Notes under the pieces: generated by a model
Told to the model about the DNA's origin: nothing
Databases searched by the model: none
What the model saw: only the letters and a program-made list of their open reading frames with translations
Shown: positions 24,550 to 35,430 of the stretch, piece by piece
Numbering within the stretch: position 1 is the stretch's first letter
Layout: every line of letters starts with the position of its first letter
Translations under genes and position numbers: made by a program
NCBI RefSeq assembly: GCF_036898095.1
Contig: NC_090746.1
Location: forward strand, 54,658,724 to 54,722,723
Direction: 5' to 3'
Source of the DNA: Palaemon carinicauda
Taxonomy: Eukaryota; Arthropoda; Malacostraca; Decapoda; Palaemonidae
DNA: 64,000 bases

Positions 24550-24655
24550 ATTTATATATTCACCGGGTAAGTATATTCAAAAATTTATTTTATAATTAAA
24601 ATATCATTTTTAAATATTTAACTTAGCCGGTGAATATATAATAGCTGATTCACAC
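24550..24655. repeat. DIRS-C internal complementary region
   Basis: Reads atatattcaccgggtaag, then tatattcaaaaatttatttt, then ataattaaaatatcattttt, then aaatatttaacttagccgg and tgaatatataatagctg. The first part is the complement of the 3' ITR end and the second part the complement of the 5' ITR end, so the two element ends are juxtaposed. Confidence 0.9.
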
Positions 24656-25047
24656 CCAAGGCGGTGGGTAGAGACCAGAGTTAATTAAGTTTACAGCGTA
24701 TAAGCTAAGAGTTTTTCATTTTGACAGTTATCAATATAACAAAACCAAAATATATAGGTACCTGGTAAGGAAGTTGACTTAGACGATTACTCTGCCTTGT
24801 AAGTCTGTCTTCCTCACGAAGCCCAGCGATCCTCTTAGGATGCTGAAAGACTCCCAGGAGCTGAAGTATAAAGGGTTGCAACCCATACTAACAGGACCTC
24901 ATCAAACCCCTAATTTGGGCGCTCTCAAGAAATGACTTTGACCACCCGCCAAATCAACCAGGATGCGAAAGGCTTATTAGCCTTCCGTACAACCCATAAA
25001 ACAATATTAAAAACATTTCAAGAGACAGATTAAAAAGGATATTGGAA

Positions 25048-26110
25048 TTAGGGAAGTGTAGTGGTAGAACCCTCACCCACTACTGCACTCGCTGCTACGA
25101 ATGGACCCAGTGTGTAGCAGTCCTCGTAAAGAGTCTGGACATCTTTCAAGTAAAATGACGAGAACACTGACTTGCTTCTCCAAAAAGTCGCGTCCATGAT
25201 ACTTTGCAGAGATCTATTTTGCTTGAAGGCCACGGAGGTTGCTTTTCGTGCGTCTTAACCTTAAGCAAAGATTGGTCTTCCTCACTCAAGTGGGAATGGG
25301 CTTCTCGTATTAAAAATCTGATAAAATATGACAAAGCATTCTTTGACATAGGTAAGGATGGTTTCTTAATCGAACACCATAACGCTTCAGATTTACCTCG
25401 TAATGGCTTAGTACGAGCTAAATAGAACTTAAGAGCTCTAACAGGACATAACACTCTCTCCAGTTCGTTGCCTACGATCTCTGATAAGCAAGGAATATCA
25501 AAAGATTTAGGCCAAGGACGAGAAGGCAGTTCATTCTTGGCCAGGAAACCAAGTTGAAGAGAACAAGTGGCTTTTTCTGTAGAAAAGCCGATGTTCTTAC
25601 TGAAGGCATGAAGTTCACTGACTCTTTTAGCCGAGGCCAAGCACACCAGGAAAAGAGTCTTAAGAGTGAGATCCTTCAGGGAGGCTGAATGTAATGGCTC
25701 AAACCTGTCTGACATGAGGAACCTTAGGACCACGTCTAAGTTCCATCCAGGAGTAGCCAAACGACGTTCCTTAGAGGTTTCAAAAGACTTAAGGAGATCT
25801 TGTAGATCTTTATCGTTGGAAAGATCTAAGCCTCTATGCCGGAAGACCGAAGCCAACATGCTCCTGTAGCCCTTGATCGTGGAAGCTGAAAGGGAGCGAA
25901 CTTTTCTCAGGTGTAAGAGAAAATCAGCGATTTGGGCTACAGAGGTACTGGACGAGGATACAGATGCTGACTTGCACCAGTTTCGGAAGACTTCCCACTT
26001 CGACTGGTATACTCTAATGGTAGAAGCTCTCCTCGCTCTTGCAATCGCACTGGCTGCCTCCTTCGAAAAGCCTCTAGCTCTAGAGAGTCTTTCGATAGTC
26101 TGAAGGCAGT
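25048..26110 (-). pseudogene. DIRS-C tyrosine recombinase, HxxR box deleted
   Basis: Core-binding part: RARRASTIRVYQSKWEVF and STIKGYRSMLASVF. Catalytic part: SAKRVSELHAFS (first Arg), FLAKNELPSRPWP, CPVRALKFYLART, then KTHE. There the frame jumps to KATSVAFKQNRSLQ and FSSFYLKDVQTLYED (candidate nucleophile Tyr), ending at 25048. Relative to the intact DIRS-E enzyme (AHDIRAVATS) about 10 bases are missing at the jump, removing the catalytic Arg of HxxR. The same frame is open back to 27686, across the RT gene (see findings). Confidence 0.85.
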
Positions 26111-28084
26111 CAGACGAAGAGCGGGGAGGCTTTGGTGTACATTCTTTACGTGGGGCTGACGTAACAGGTCTACTCTTAGAGGAAGACTTCTTGGAAAGTC
26201 TACCAGCCATCGAAGTACCTCGGTGAACCATTCTCTCGCGGGCCAGAGGGGAGCAACTAACGTCAACCTTGTCCCTTCGTGAGAGGCGAACTTCTGCAGT
26301 ACCTTGTTGACAATCTTGAATGGTGGGAATGCATATAGGTCTAGATGAGACCAATCTAGAAGAAAAGCATCTATGTGTATTGCTGCTGGGTCTGGGACTG
26401 GAGAGCAATAGATTGGAAGTCTCTTGGTCATCGAGGTTGCAAAGAGGTCTATGGTGGGTTGACCCCAAGTCGCCCAAAGACTCTTGCACACGTCCTTGTG
26501 GAGGGTCCATTCCGTAGGAATCACCTGACCCCTCCGACTGAGGCAATCTGCTAAGACATTCAAGTCGCCCTGGATAAACTTCGTTAACAGGGAGATGCCT
26601 CGATCTCTTGACCAAATGAGCAGGTCCCTTGCGATCTCGTACAGCGTCAGGGAGTGGGTGCCTCCTTGCTTGGAAATGTATGCCAAGGCTGTGGTATTGT
26701 CGGAGTTGATCTCCACCACCTTGTTTCGAAGGAGACTCTCGAAGTTCATCAAGGCCAGGTGGACTGCCAAAAGCTCCTTGCCTTTGATGTGCATGCTCCT
26801 CTGACTTGAGGTCCACAGACCTGAGCATTCCCGACCGTCCAGGGTCGCACCCCAACCCAAATACGACGCGTCCGAGAATAGAACGTGGTTTGGTTTCTGA
26901 ACTGCTAGGGAAAGTCCCTCTCTTAGACTGATATTGTTGTTCCACCAATTCAGGCATGCCTTTACTGTTTCGGAGATCGGGATTGAGACCGTCTCTAACG
27001 TCTTGTCCTTTTTCCAGTGAAAAGCTAGATGGAACTGGAGAGGTCGAAGGTGTAGCCTTCCTAGCGAGACAAACTGCTCCAGCGATGATAGAGTTCCTAC
27101 TAGACTCATCCAATTCCTGACTGAGCAACGTTCTCTCTTCAACATCAGTTGGATTATGAGCAGGGCTTGCTCTATTCGGGGGGCAGACGGAAAAGCCCGA
27201 AAAACTGGACTGCGAATCTCCATCCCTAAATACAGTATAGTTTGGGATGGAATCAGCTGGGACTTTTCCATGTTGACCAAAAGTCCCAATTCCTTGGTCA
27301 GATCCAATGTCCAATGAAGATCCTACAGACAGCGATGACTGGACGAGGCTCTGAGAAGCCAGTCGTCCAAGTATAGGGAGGCTCGGATTCCCGATAAATG
27401 GAGGAATTTTGCAACATTCCTCATAAGCCTCGTAAACACGAGAGGAGCAGGACTTAGGCCAAAGCACAGGGCCCGAAACTGGTACACCACATTGTCGAAA
27501 ACAAACCTCAGAAAAGGTTGGGAATCTGAGTGAATGGGGATGTGGAAGTATGCGTCTCTTAGGTCGAGAGAGACCATCCAGTCTCCCTTTCTGACCGCTG
27601 CTAAGACTGATTTCGTGGTCTCCATGGTGAACTTTGTCTTCGTAACAAAGACGTTTAGTGCACTGACGTCTAGCACCGGTCTCCAACCTCCTGTCTTCTT
27701 CGGTACTAGGAAGAGACGGTTGTAAAACCCCGGTGATTGAAGGTCCGAGACTTTCACCACCGCTCCCTTCTCTAGCAAAAGAGACACTTCTAGTTTCAGG
27801 GCTTGTCTCTTTGATTCCTCTCGGTATCTGGGAGAGAGGTCGATGGGGGAAGTCGTTAGAGGAGGTTTGTGTACAAATGGAATTTTGTACCCCTCTCTGA
27901 GTAACCTCACAGATTGTTGGTCTGCGCCCCTCTTCTCCCAGGCTTGCCAGAAGTTCTTGAGTCTGGCACCTACTGCTGTCTGAGGCTGCGGGCAGTCAGA
28001 CTCTGCCACGTGAGGACTTGGCTCCTCTCTTCTTTCCTCTCTTTCCCTCGGCACGAGTACTTCCCCTGCTGGGAGCTCTGCCAC
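25937..28084 (-). pseudogene. DIRS-C RT / RNase H / MT-like ORF, one stop
   Basis: The blocks 28084-27323 and 27307-25937 are in the same frame, divided by one TAG at 27323-27325. RT: LFLVPKKTGGWRPVLDVSAL, SLDLRDAYFHIPI (catalytic Asp), CFGLSPAPLVFTRL and LYLDDWLLRA (catalytic pair). RNase H: VLFSDASYLGWGA (Asp), KELLAVHLAL (Glu), INSDNTTALAYI (Asp) and VLADCLSR (Asp). MT-like domain: PTIDLFATSMTKRL, LYAFPPFKIVNKVL, LVAPLWPAREWF. Its start overlaps the Gag 3' end in another frame, implying frameshifting or re-initiation. Otherwise complete in length. Confidence 0.9.
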
Positions 28085-30445
28085 GAAAGGGCGGAATAAA
28101 TCTGGACGCCAGAGTGTCTATCCTTGGTCTTGCAGAAAAGGATGTCGAAGGAGTCCCTTTGCGAGCAGAGGACGCAACCAAGTCATGGGTGTCCTTCTGC
28201 ACGAGTGACAAAGCTATGTCCTTAACCAAATGTTCAGGGAACAAAAACTTAGATAAGGGAGCAAAGAGTAGTTCAGATCTTTGACAGGGAGTAACTCCTG
28301 CCGACAGAAAAGAGCAAAGGGACTCTCGCTTCTTAAGGACTCCTGAAGTAAAAGAGGAGGAGAGCTCATTGGAACCATCGCGGATGGCTTTATCCATGCA
28401 GGACATAACAAGTACGGAGACATCTCTATCAGCCGATGAGATTTTCCTACTTAAGGCTCCCAAACACCAGTCAAGGAAGTTGAAAACTTCAAAGGCTCTA
28501 TAAATGCCTTTCAGCAGATGGTCAAGGTCCAAGGAGGACCAACTAATCTTCGAGCGTCTCATGGCTAGGCGGCGGGGAGAGTCTACAAGGCTTGAGAAGT
28601 CGCCCTGGGCAGAGGCAGGGACTCCCAAGCCGAGAACTTCTCCCGTGGCATACCAGACGCTCGATCTAGACGAGAGTTTAGATGGAGGGAAGGCAAAGGC
28701 CGTCTTCCCCAAACTCCTCTTGGTTTCCAACCAATCGCCTAAAAGCCGTAAAGCTCTCTTGGATGAGCGAGAGAGCACAAGTTTTGTAAAGGCTGGCATG
28801 TCAGCAGGTACGCCTAGAACAAACTCAGACGGCGGCGAACGAGGAGCAACAGAGACGAAGTGATCGGGAAACAACTCCTTAAAAATTAACATGACTTTCT
28901 TAAAGTCCATTGATGGAGGAACTGTTCTGGGTTCATCTACATCTGAAGGATGATCCTCAGGCTGAGGGTCAGCAACGTCCTCATCTGAAGGCTCTTCATC
29001 TGACAACTGCTGAGAAACAAGCAAAGGGGTTGGCAATGCTTGACACGCACTGGTGCATTAGTAGCGGACCAGGACGCTACGTCATGTAACTGCTTGACAG
29101 TCTGTGAACTGTCAACAACAACAGGTGCGTGAGGACGCACAGCGTCCACTCGAGACTGCTTTGACTGCCTAGTCTGAGCAGTCAAAACAACTCTAGACTG
29201 CGGTGGTTGACGCTCAGCGTCAAAACAAGTCAACTCCGATGGTTGGCGAACGTCCTGAACGTCAACAGGAGCATTAGCAAGTGGCCTAACGTCCAAATGC
29301 GGCTGAAAATCCACACGAGACCGCATCGAGTGAGGTTCTAAATAACTTGACTGACGTGACTTGGCTACGCCAACGTCAACAGGACGCACAAAGGTTCGTT
29401 TGGGTGGCTGAAGGCCAGGATCTCGATGAGAAAAACGGCTAGGCTCAACGGAAACCTTATCGGCAGAATAGTCTTCCATAAGGGAGGCAAGCTTAGACTG
29501 CATGTCCTGCAGTATAACCCATTTAGGGTCCACGGGAATGGGTGCGGTAAACGACGGGGTTAACGTCTAAGACGGAACAACCTTGCCTTGCTTAGGCGGC
29601 GAGCAGTCATCCGATGACTGCAATGGGTCAGAACTGTCCCAATGACTACATCCAGGACGCTGGACCTGTCCTGAAGGGACCGACTTCCGCTTAAGAGGCC
29701 TAGAAACCTTGCTCCACGGTTTCTTGCGCGAAAAGCCTTCGGAAGACGAGGAGAAAATGGGCTCTCTCGTCTTATGGTAGGGGCGATCTTGGTGAGATAC
29801 GCCTGATACCATAGAGGGAACGTCTGTTCGCTGATCAAGGCCTCTCGAACCCATAAGTCGTACGACATTACTTCTCCCCTGGGCTTGGGAGCTTGCAAGA
29901 GGTCTCGGACTAGGTGAACGACAGGCACGAACAGACGAACCCTCGGTCGCAACACTGTTCACAACACTTTGCGCACTAATCACTTTCCCATTATTTTCCG
30001 CTGTGGCACTCTGACACTTAAGCTCTTTCACGTCAGCCATGAGTTGATTACGATCAGTTGCTAACGCTTCAACTCTTTCCCCCAAGGCATGAATAGCACG
30101 TAACATGTCTTGCATAGATGGTTCCTGAGTGCTAGAAGGGGGGTTAGGAACAACCACTACAGGGGAAGGATTAGGTTCAGGGGCATGTGGAGAGGAAAAA
30201 TCTACAGACCTAGAGGAACTCCTCCTTACCCTATCTCTCTCTAGCCTACGTGCATACTTATCGTATTCGAGCCAATCGAATTCCGAAAGGCCCACGCATT
30301 CCTCACACCAATCTCCCAATTGACAGGTTTTACTCCGACAATTGGAACACACAGTATGTGGGTCGAGAGAGGCCTTTGGAAGACGCCTATTACAGTCCCT
30401 AGCATTACACTTACGAAATCTAGGTACTTGTGAAGGGTCAGCCAT
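27996..30445 (-). pseudogene. DIRS-C Gag-like protein, one stop, one frameshift
   Basis: ATG at 30443-30445. N-terminal Cys-rich segment: CNARDCNRRLP, DPHTVCSNCRSKTC and DWCEECVGLSE, then a heptad-like helix around QDMLRAIHALGERVEALATD (likely coiled coil) and a long Ser/Pro/Gln-rich linker. An in-frame stop lies at 29567-29569, with the same frame continuing (PKWVILQDMQSKLASL). The frame changes near 29040, leading to an acidic segment (DEEPSDEDVADPQPEDHPSD), a helical region and a basic RG/KR tail (GKRGKKRGAKSSRGRV) that ends at 27996. Probably the RNA-binding structural protein; no catalytic domain was seen. Confidence 0.85.
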
Positions 30446-30662
30446 TTTGAATTAGTCAAAGAAAGTCCAAAAAACAATCCAAGTCATCAACAATTAAATC
30501 TGTTCAATAAAGAGTTCAAGAGTTTAAGTTGAGGAAAAACACCTGCACTGCAAAAGCTCAAACCAAAATGAAGTACTTCACCAAATATGTTGAGAAAACT
30601 CCAGGTTCTACAGCGAGTAATGATACGTCTTGTCGTCAAGGTCGACAGAGAAGAATTGAAGG
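30446..30662 (-). other. DIRS-C 5' leader
   Basis: Short segment between the ITR and the Gag ATG. No intron signal of the kind found in DIRS-E was recognised. Confidence 0.6.
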
Positions 30663-30826
30663 GTTTGTTTACATGCAAGAGTGGTATCTGGCCGATAGTT
30701 GGCGCTGGTGGGCACACCCGCAACCTTCATAGCGATCGCTCGCGAGTTTTTTGAGTATGTTTTCTGTCGAGCCGCTGAGTAGCAGCTATTATATATTCAC
30801 CGGCTAAGTTAAATATTTAAAACTAT
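30663..30826 (-). repeat. DIRS-C 5' ITR
   Basis: Inverted match to 24349-24520. One visible difference in the region compared: catactc here against cacactc there, on the element strand. Confidence 0.9.
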
Positions 30827-30834
30827 TCTTTCCA

Positions 30835-31440
30835 TACTGAGATATATCTCCAGGTGCAATCGTTCCTACTTTCGTCTGAAGAAATTTATAGATCCTGAAG
30901 TAATTTCCTGTGCCTTATAATGATTGAGCAACAAACCATATTGGTGGTTTTGGCTTTCTCTGGGAGGGCACAAATACCTCTACTGTATATCCTTATCCAT
31001 CCAATCTTGAGGTTTATACACATCAAGATTCTTGGGTACCCCATCACACAGAGCACCCTTTATATTCAAATTATTAATCTTAAATATTCATAATATTACA
31101 TATTGCATTAAATGCTTCAGCATCAGTATCAAAGGATATCCAAGAATCCCATTTGTCATTTTTGAGTCGTATTCCTATGTCTCTGACTAAGTCGTAATAT
31201 TCAAATGCTTTATATATCACATTGTAATGTGTGTCTAATGTAATTTGGGTAACATGTAGGATTTTAAGTTTTCCTGCTTTGCCCAAATTTCTTGATTTTC
31301 GAGTATTGGAAGAATTGTCCTTTTTAGTTCCGAAGTCATCAACAGAATTTTCTATAAATGAGTTGCCAGAGGTTGTCAACAGTGTCAGGGGGAGTCAGCA
31401 TATTCAGGGAATGAGTCATTTTTCAAAAGGTCCATACATA
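30835..31440 (-). pseudogene. I-type LINE ORF1 (RRM-like) remnant
   Basis: The minus-strand block 31379-31080 reads KLKILHVTQITLDTHYNVIY, KAFEYYDLVRDIGIRL and WDSWISFDTDAEAFNAICNI, a beta-alpha-beta pattern like the RRM-type nucleic-acid-binding domains of LINE ORF1 proteins. It continues below 31080 as GVPKNLDVYKPQDWMDKD with stops. I infer that it belongs to the same family as the LINE at 59.3-64 kb, whose ORF1 N-terminal part lies outside the window, so the link cannot be shown by direct overlap. Its low-coordinate edge coincides with the DIRS-C insertion. Confidence 0.55.
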
Positions 31441-32099
31441 GCCAAGGGAGGGGTTTTCTTTTTTGTTATTTTTTTTTTGGTTGGTTTACCTACTTGAGAA
31501 TATTAAGAAGGTAGCATACGTTGGAAAGGAAATTTGCATTCTCCACTATGGGCACAATAACAGCATACTTTCCAGATGGTACACTCCATATCCTACCTCA
31601 AAGATAGCACCAAACCAGATATAAAGGCACAGGTGCAACTAAACCCACCTGTTAGGGCCAAGACCAAGAAAATATGGAATCATCCTCCCCATATCTGTAA
31701 TGATGAGCTTCCGGCCAGAAGACCTAATCCTCGAGAATAGTTCCGCCAAAATGGTTCAAACCATCTTTGGGATGGCTGAGATCTTCCAATACTTTCACAT
31801 ACAGCTTTGAATGCAAATACCTCCCGACCGTGATCCCTTCTCCCATTTTTCTAAGCAGGCAGTAAAAACGAATGTGGAAATATCTACGCCCTTTAAATAA
31901 AATAAAAAGAAATAATAAATAAATAAATGAAAAAATGAAATATATATATTGTATATGCATACATATACATATACTGTATATATAAACTTAAGACATAATA
32001 CTCATGGAGTTAGGACAACAAGACAAAAAGTTTATAAAATTAGGAGAAAGTCGAAGTAATATTGAGCAGAAGTAGATGAAAGGGAGAGAAATTTACATT
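31441..32099. other. Unassigned sequence
   Basis: A T-rich run (31450-31480), scattered short frames and a small (TA)-rich palindromic stretch near 31940-31985. No element recognised. Confidence 0.4.
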
Positions 32100-34180
32100 C
32101 GAACTTGGGGAGCAATTTCCTTAAGTTCGAGAGCCTTCTTGCCCGTCACAATTCTTCAACAATATGAAGAAATCACATGACTTCGTCAAGGCATTATCTC
32201 GTTAAGAGGGTCTCCTTGGAGACACTCAAGGCCTCTAGAGGTCACTGGCCATTTGAGGCGAAGGCCATGGTTTGTCGACTATGTTTGCCTTCCAAGTAGT
32301 CTCCTGACTTGACCAATAGTCAGGTGCATTGAGGAACAGTACTTTGCCAAGTCAATGGGGTTATCAACCAAGGAGTCTCTGGAGCAGTACAGGTCTCCTG
32401 CTGTTCTGGGTATCAGTCAGCAATCAGTGTGTCAACTGGGTTTTTGAAGAGGAGGGATGCCTTGGTCTTCCCATTCTTAAAACAAGTTAGGTTAGCAGTA
32501 GCTCTGTTTCTTTGAAACTCTTTAGTGCAGGGTTTAGGTAGGAAGGCCTCAAGGTCTTTCCTAAACCCTGATCAAGACCACTCTCAATCTCATGGAAGAA
32601 GACGGTGCATGTACCGTCGTTTTAAGCTACCCCACCTGTTCCTTCCAGGCAGTGGGGCGTCAGGAGAAGAGGGATAAGATAGTTTCAGTATCCCCCTTTC
32701 TTACTGCCAAGGATGGGGGGTTCCTTGTTGTGCCTTTTGGCAACCCAGCAGAGGCACAGCGCTGATCCTCAGGTAGTGGGAGTCCTTCAGGACAGTTACT
32801 AACTACCCTCTTCAGCCCTCTAGGAAGGTTACTTCCTACCCTCAGTAGCCTTTTAGCTCCTCCTTTAATCAATTTCTTATAGAACTCGTATCTCTTCCTC
32901 CACTGTTACCGAGAACCCAGCCCTTGCGGACAGGGGTAGGAGGGATGTTGGAGAGGAATGGCCTCAAAGTTGTTCAAGACGAGTCTCCGAGCTTCTACAT
33001 CATACTCTTCTTGATGGAAAAGTCAACCTGGGGCCAGGAGGCCAGTCATCAACCTCTCGCTATGGAACGAGTTTGTGCGTCAGACGAATTTCAGGATGGC
33101 AGTACTGTGATCTGTGCAGAGTTCTATTAGAGAGGAAGACTTTGTGCTTTCAGTAGATCTGAAGGACGTATAGTTTTAAGTATCCGTGTGTAAGTCCATT
33201 AGAAAGTATCACCAGTCCTCTCTCTACGGTACGATGTACCAGTACAGGACTCAGTGCTCCACACTGTGAATTGCTCCTTAGGCATTTATTCAGATGTTCA
33301 CCAGGATACTAGCTTGGGCCCCACTCTCAAAGGATATGTCAGGGAATGCATCTCAATGGGTGGCTGATCTTTGCTGCTTTCATTAGGCAGCTGCTATTAT
33401 CATGATATGGTTATTGTGATAATCAAAGAAGCCTAATCCCAAGCAGAGGTTGAAATACTTACGGATAGCTGGTAGACACGGCAGCAGCAAGAGTCTATCA
33501 GTCAGACAATCGCATTACCAAGCCCAAAGACAGAATTACCAGCTCAGTTCTGTAGTCTTCTTGGTCATCTTTCCTTAAGAAACTAGTTCCTCAAGAGAGC
33601 ACCTTTGCCAGATATCTCTTTGAAGAATCACTGGTCAGCCTCCAGGTATCTCCCATCCCTCCTGGTGGTAGCAGGAGAGGAGGCTTGGATCGATCTTCAT
33701 TGTTGGTTAAATGGGGAACCCTCACTGGGGAGTTCCACCCAAATCTCCACTTCTATTTCTAGCACTGCAAACATTCCAAGAACTTTGAGGCGGCACACCA
33801 GCGTTATGGCTTACGTCTGAGTTGCCAAGACGGATGCACATCGGGACGACATTCCGCGCCATTGAATTATCATCCAAATACAGTCCAGCCAAGAGAAATG
33901 GACAAGCAGACACACTCAGTTTGGATGGGAAGGTTATAAGGTCAGAGTTGTCCCTACAACTTTTCATAACAGAAAGGCTTCTGGTTCATGTGGTTCCCCA
34001 GGGATCAACCTGTTTGAGACAGGGGTAAACAGTAAGCTCCTCGTTTTCTTGCCTTGTCCAACACCCATGGGATCACATCCATGGTTTTGCCCTTCCTCCA
34101 TTCAATAATGTTCCGTACAATAATTTACAGTCTGTGGATTACACTGAGAGGATGGTAGAATATATATATATACCAATCGA
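32100..34180 (+). mobile_element. DIRS-D: fossil DIRS-like element
   Basis: Heavily mutated plus-strand remnant resembling the DIRS-C clade. 32.1-32.9 kb: eroded Gag-like text (SLEQYRSPAVLGIS). 32.93-33.45 kb: RT, with INLSLWNEFVRQ, FVLSVDLKDV (catalytic Asp region) and FTRILAWAPLSK across frames. 33.5-34.1 kb: RNase H/MT-like, with VVAGEEAWIDLHCWLN, NGQADTLSLDGKVIRSE (compare VLADCLSRRGQVIPTE in DIRS-C) and HGFALPPFNNV (compare YAFPPFKIV). No ITRs or ICR found; boundaries are approximate. Confidence 0.65.
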
Positions 34181-34734
34181 TTAATCATCATACATCAGGT
34201 ATATTAATCTAGACAGCTATCTCTTCAGGGAAAGGGCTCTCTCCTTTGACAACATATCAATTTCTTGGACACGCCAGCCTTTTCATCCAAATGATAGACA
34301 GATAGGAGGTGGCTGGAACATCTCCTTCGCTTCCATATGGGACCAGGTAGATTGATATTTCCAGGGAAGAAAAATAACCAACCAGTTAGGTTCTTGGTGG
34401 GGGGGGGGGGCATCGACCCACCAATTATTAAGCATCACTTCTTAAAGGATGATGGTTTGTATTTCACAGAGGAACAAATCTCAAACTTTTCAACTGCCTT
34501 CCAGCTTGTGCTGAAAATATATTTTGTACTTAAAAATTCTATACTTTATTTCTTTAACATTTTATATGAATGATTAACATTTGGTTTACAAGCCTTACTT
34601 TTTAATGATATTTTTAGAATAGGTATGATTCAATATTTACTAATCATTAAAGTAATATGGTATTACATTTATTGCCAAAATTCAATACCAGTGCTGTACA
34701 TGTAGGACTACCATGAATGATTTTGAAAGAATAT
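34181..34734. other. Unassigned sequence with G homopolymer
   Basis: Contains a 12-base G run (about 34399-34410) and AT-rich sequence after 34560. It may include the tail of DIRS-D, but no motif supports this. Confidence 0.4.
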
Positions 34735-34737
34735 TAG

Positions 34738-34773
<36 letters not shown>

Positions 34774-35430
34774 ATTATTATATTATTATTATTATTATTA
34801 TTATTATTATCATTATTATTACTATTACTTGCTAAGCTACAAAACTAGTTGGAAAAGCAGGATGCTATAAGCCCAGGGGCTCCAACAGGGAAAATAGCCC
34901 AGTGAGGAAAGGAAACAAGGAAAAATAAAATATTTCAAGAACAATAAAAAGATCAAATATAAATATAAACTATAAAACACTGACAAAACAAGAGGAAGAG
35001 AAATAATATAGAATAGTGTCCCCAAGTGTACCCTCAAGCAAGAAAACTCCGACCCAAGACAGTGGAAGACCATGGTAAAGAGGCTATGGCACAACCCAAG
35101 ACTAGAGCACAATGGTTTGATTTTGGAGTGTCATTCTCCTAAAACAGCTGCTTACCATAGCTAAAGTCTCTCTTCTACCCTTATCAAGAGGAAAGTGGCC
35201 ACTGAACAATTACATTGCAGTAGTTAACCCCTTGGGTGAAAAAGAATTATTTGGTAATCTCGGTGTTGTAAGATGTATGAGGACAGAGGATAATCTGTAA
35301 AGAATAGGCCAGACTATTCGGTGTATGTGTAGGAAAAGGGAAAATGAACCATAACCAGAGACAAGGATCCAATGTAGTATTGTCTGGCCAGTCAAAGGAC
35401 CCCACAACTCTCTAGCAGCAGTATCTCATT
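34735..35430 (-). mobile_element. LINE 3'-UTR copy with long (ATT)n tail
   Basis: (ATT)n at 34735-34830, then gctaagctacaaaactagttgg and about 600 bases parallel to 4357-4975, including aagcaagaaaactccgacc, gaccatggtaaagaggctatg and ccaatgtagtattgtctgg. The uninterrupted ctgcttaccatagc site here is the reference for the 52-base insertion at 4622. No ORF of the parent LINE remains. The 91-codon minus-strand frame inside it is not considered a gene. Confidence 0.8.

Larger units (their letters stand above)
24308..30826 (-). mobile_element. DIRS-C: near-complete DIRS1-like element
   Basis: About 6.5 kb on the minus strand. 5' ITR at 30663-30826, Gag, RT/RNase H/MT-like, recombinase, ICR at 24550-24650, 3' ITR at 24308-24520. 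It belongs to a clade clearly different from B and E (RT box LYLDDWLLRA, Gag DPHTVCSNCR). The ITRs differ by only about one base over some 155 compared by eye, so the insertion is fairly recent. Lesions are few: one stop and one frame change in Gag, one stop in RT and a 10-base deletion in YR. It is tail to tail with DIRS-B, and its 5' end abuts a LINE ORF1 remnant. Confidence 0.92.

Noticed and set aside
24308..24655. Considered as a MITE because of the close inverted copies
   Set aside because: The arrangement is explained fully as ICR plus 3' ITR of DIRS-C, with the partner ITR at 30.7 kb.
34837..35112. 91-codon hydrophobic minus-strand ORF
   Set aside because: Lies inside the LINE 3'-UTR repeat; the parallel copy at 4.4-4.9 kb does not keep it open.
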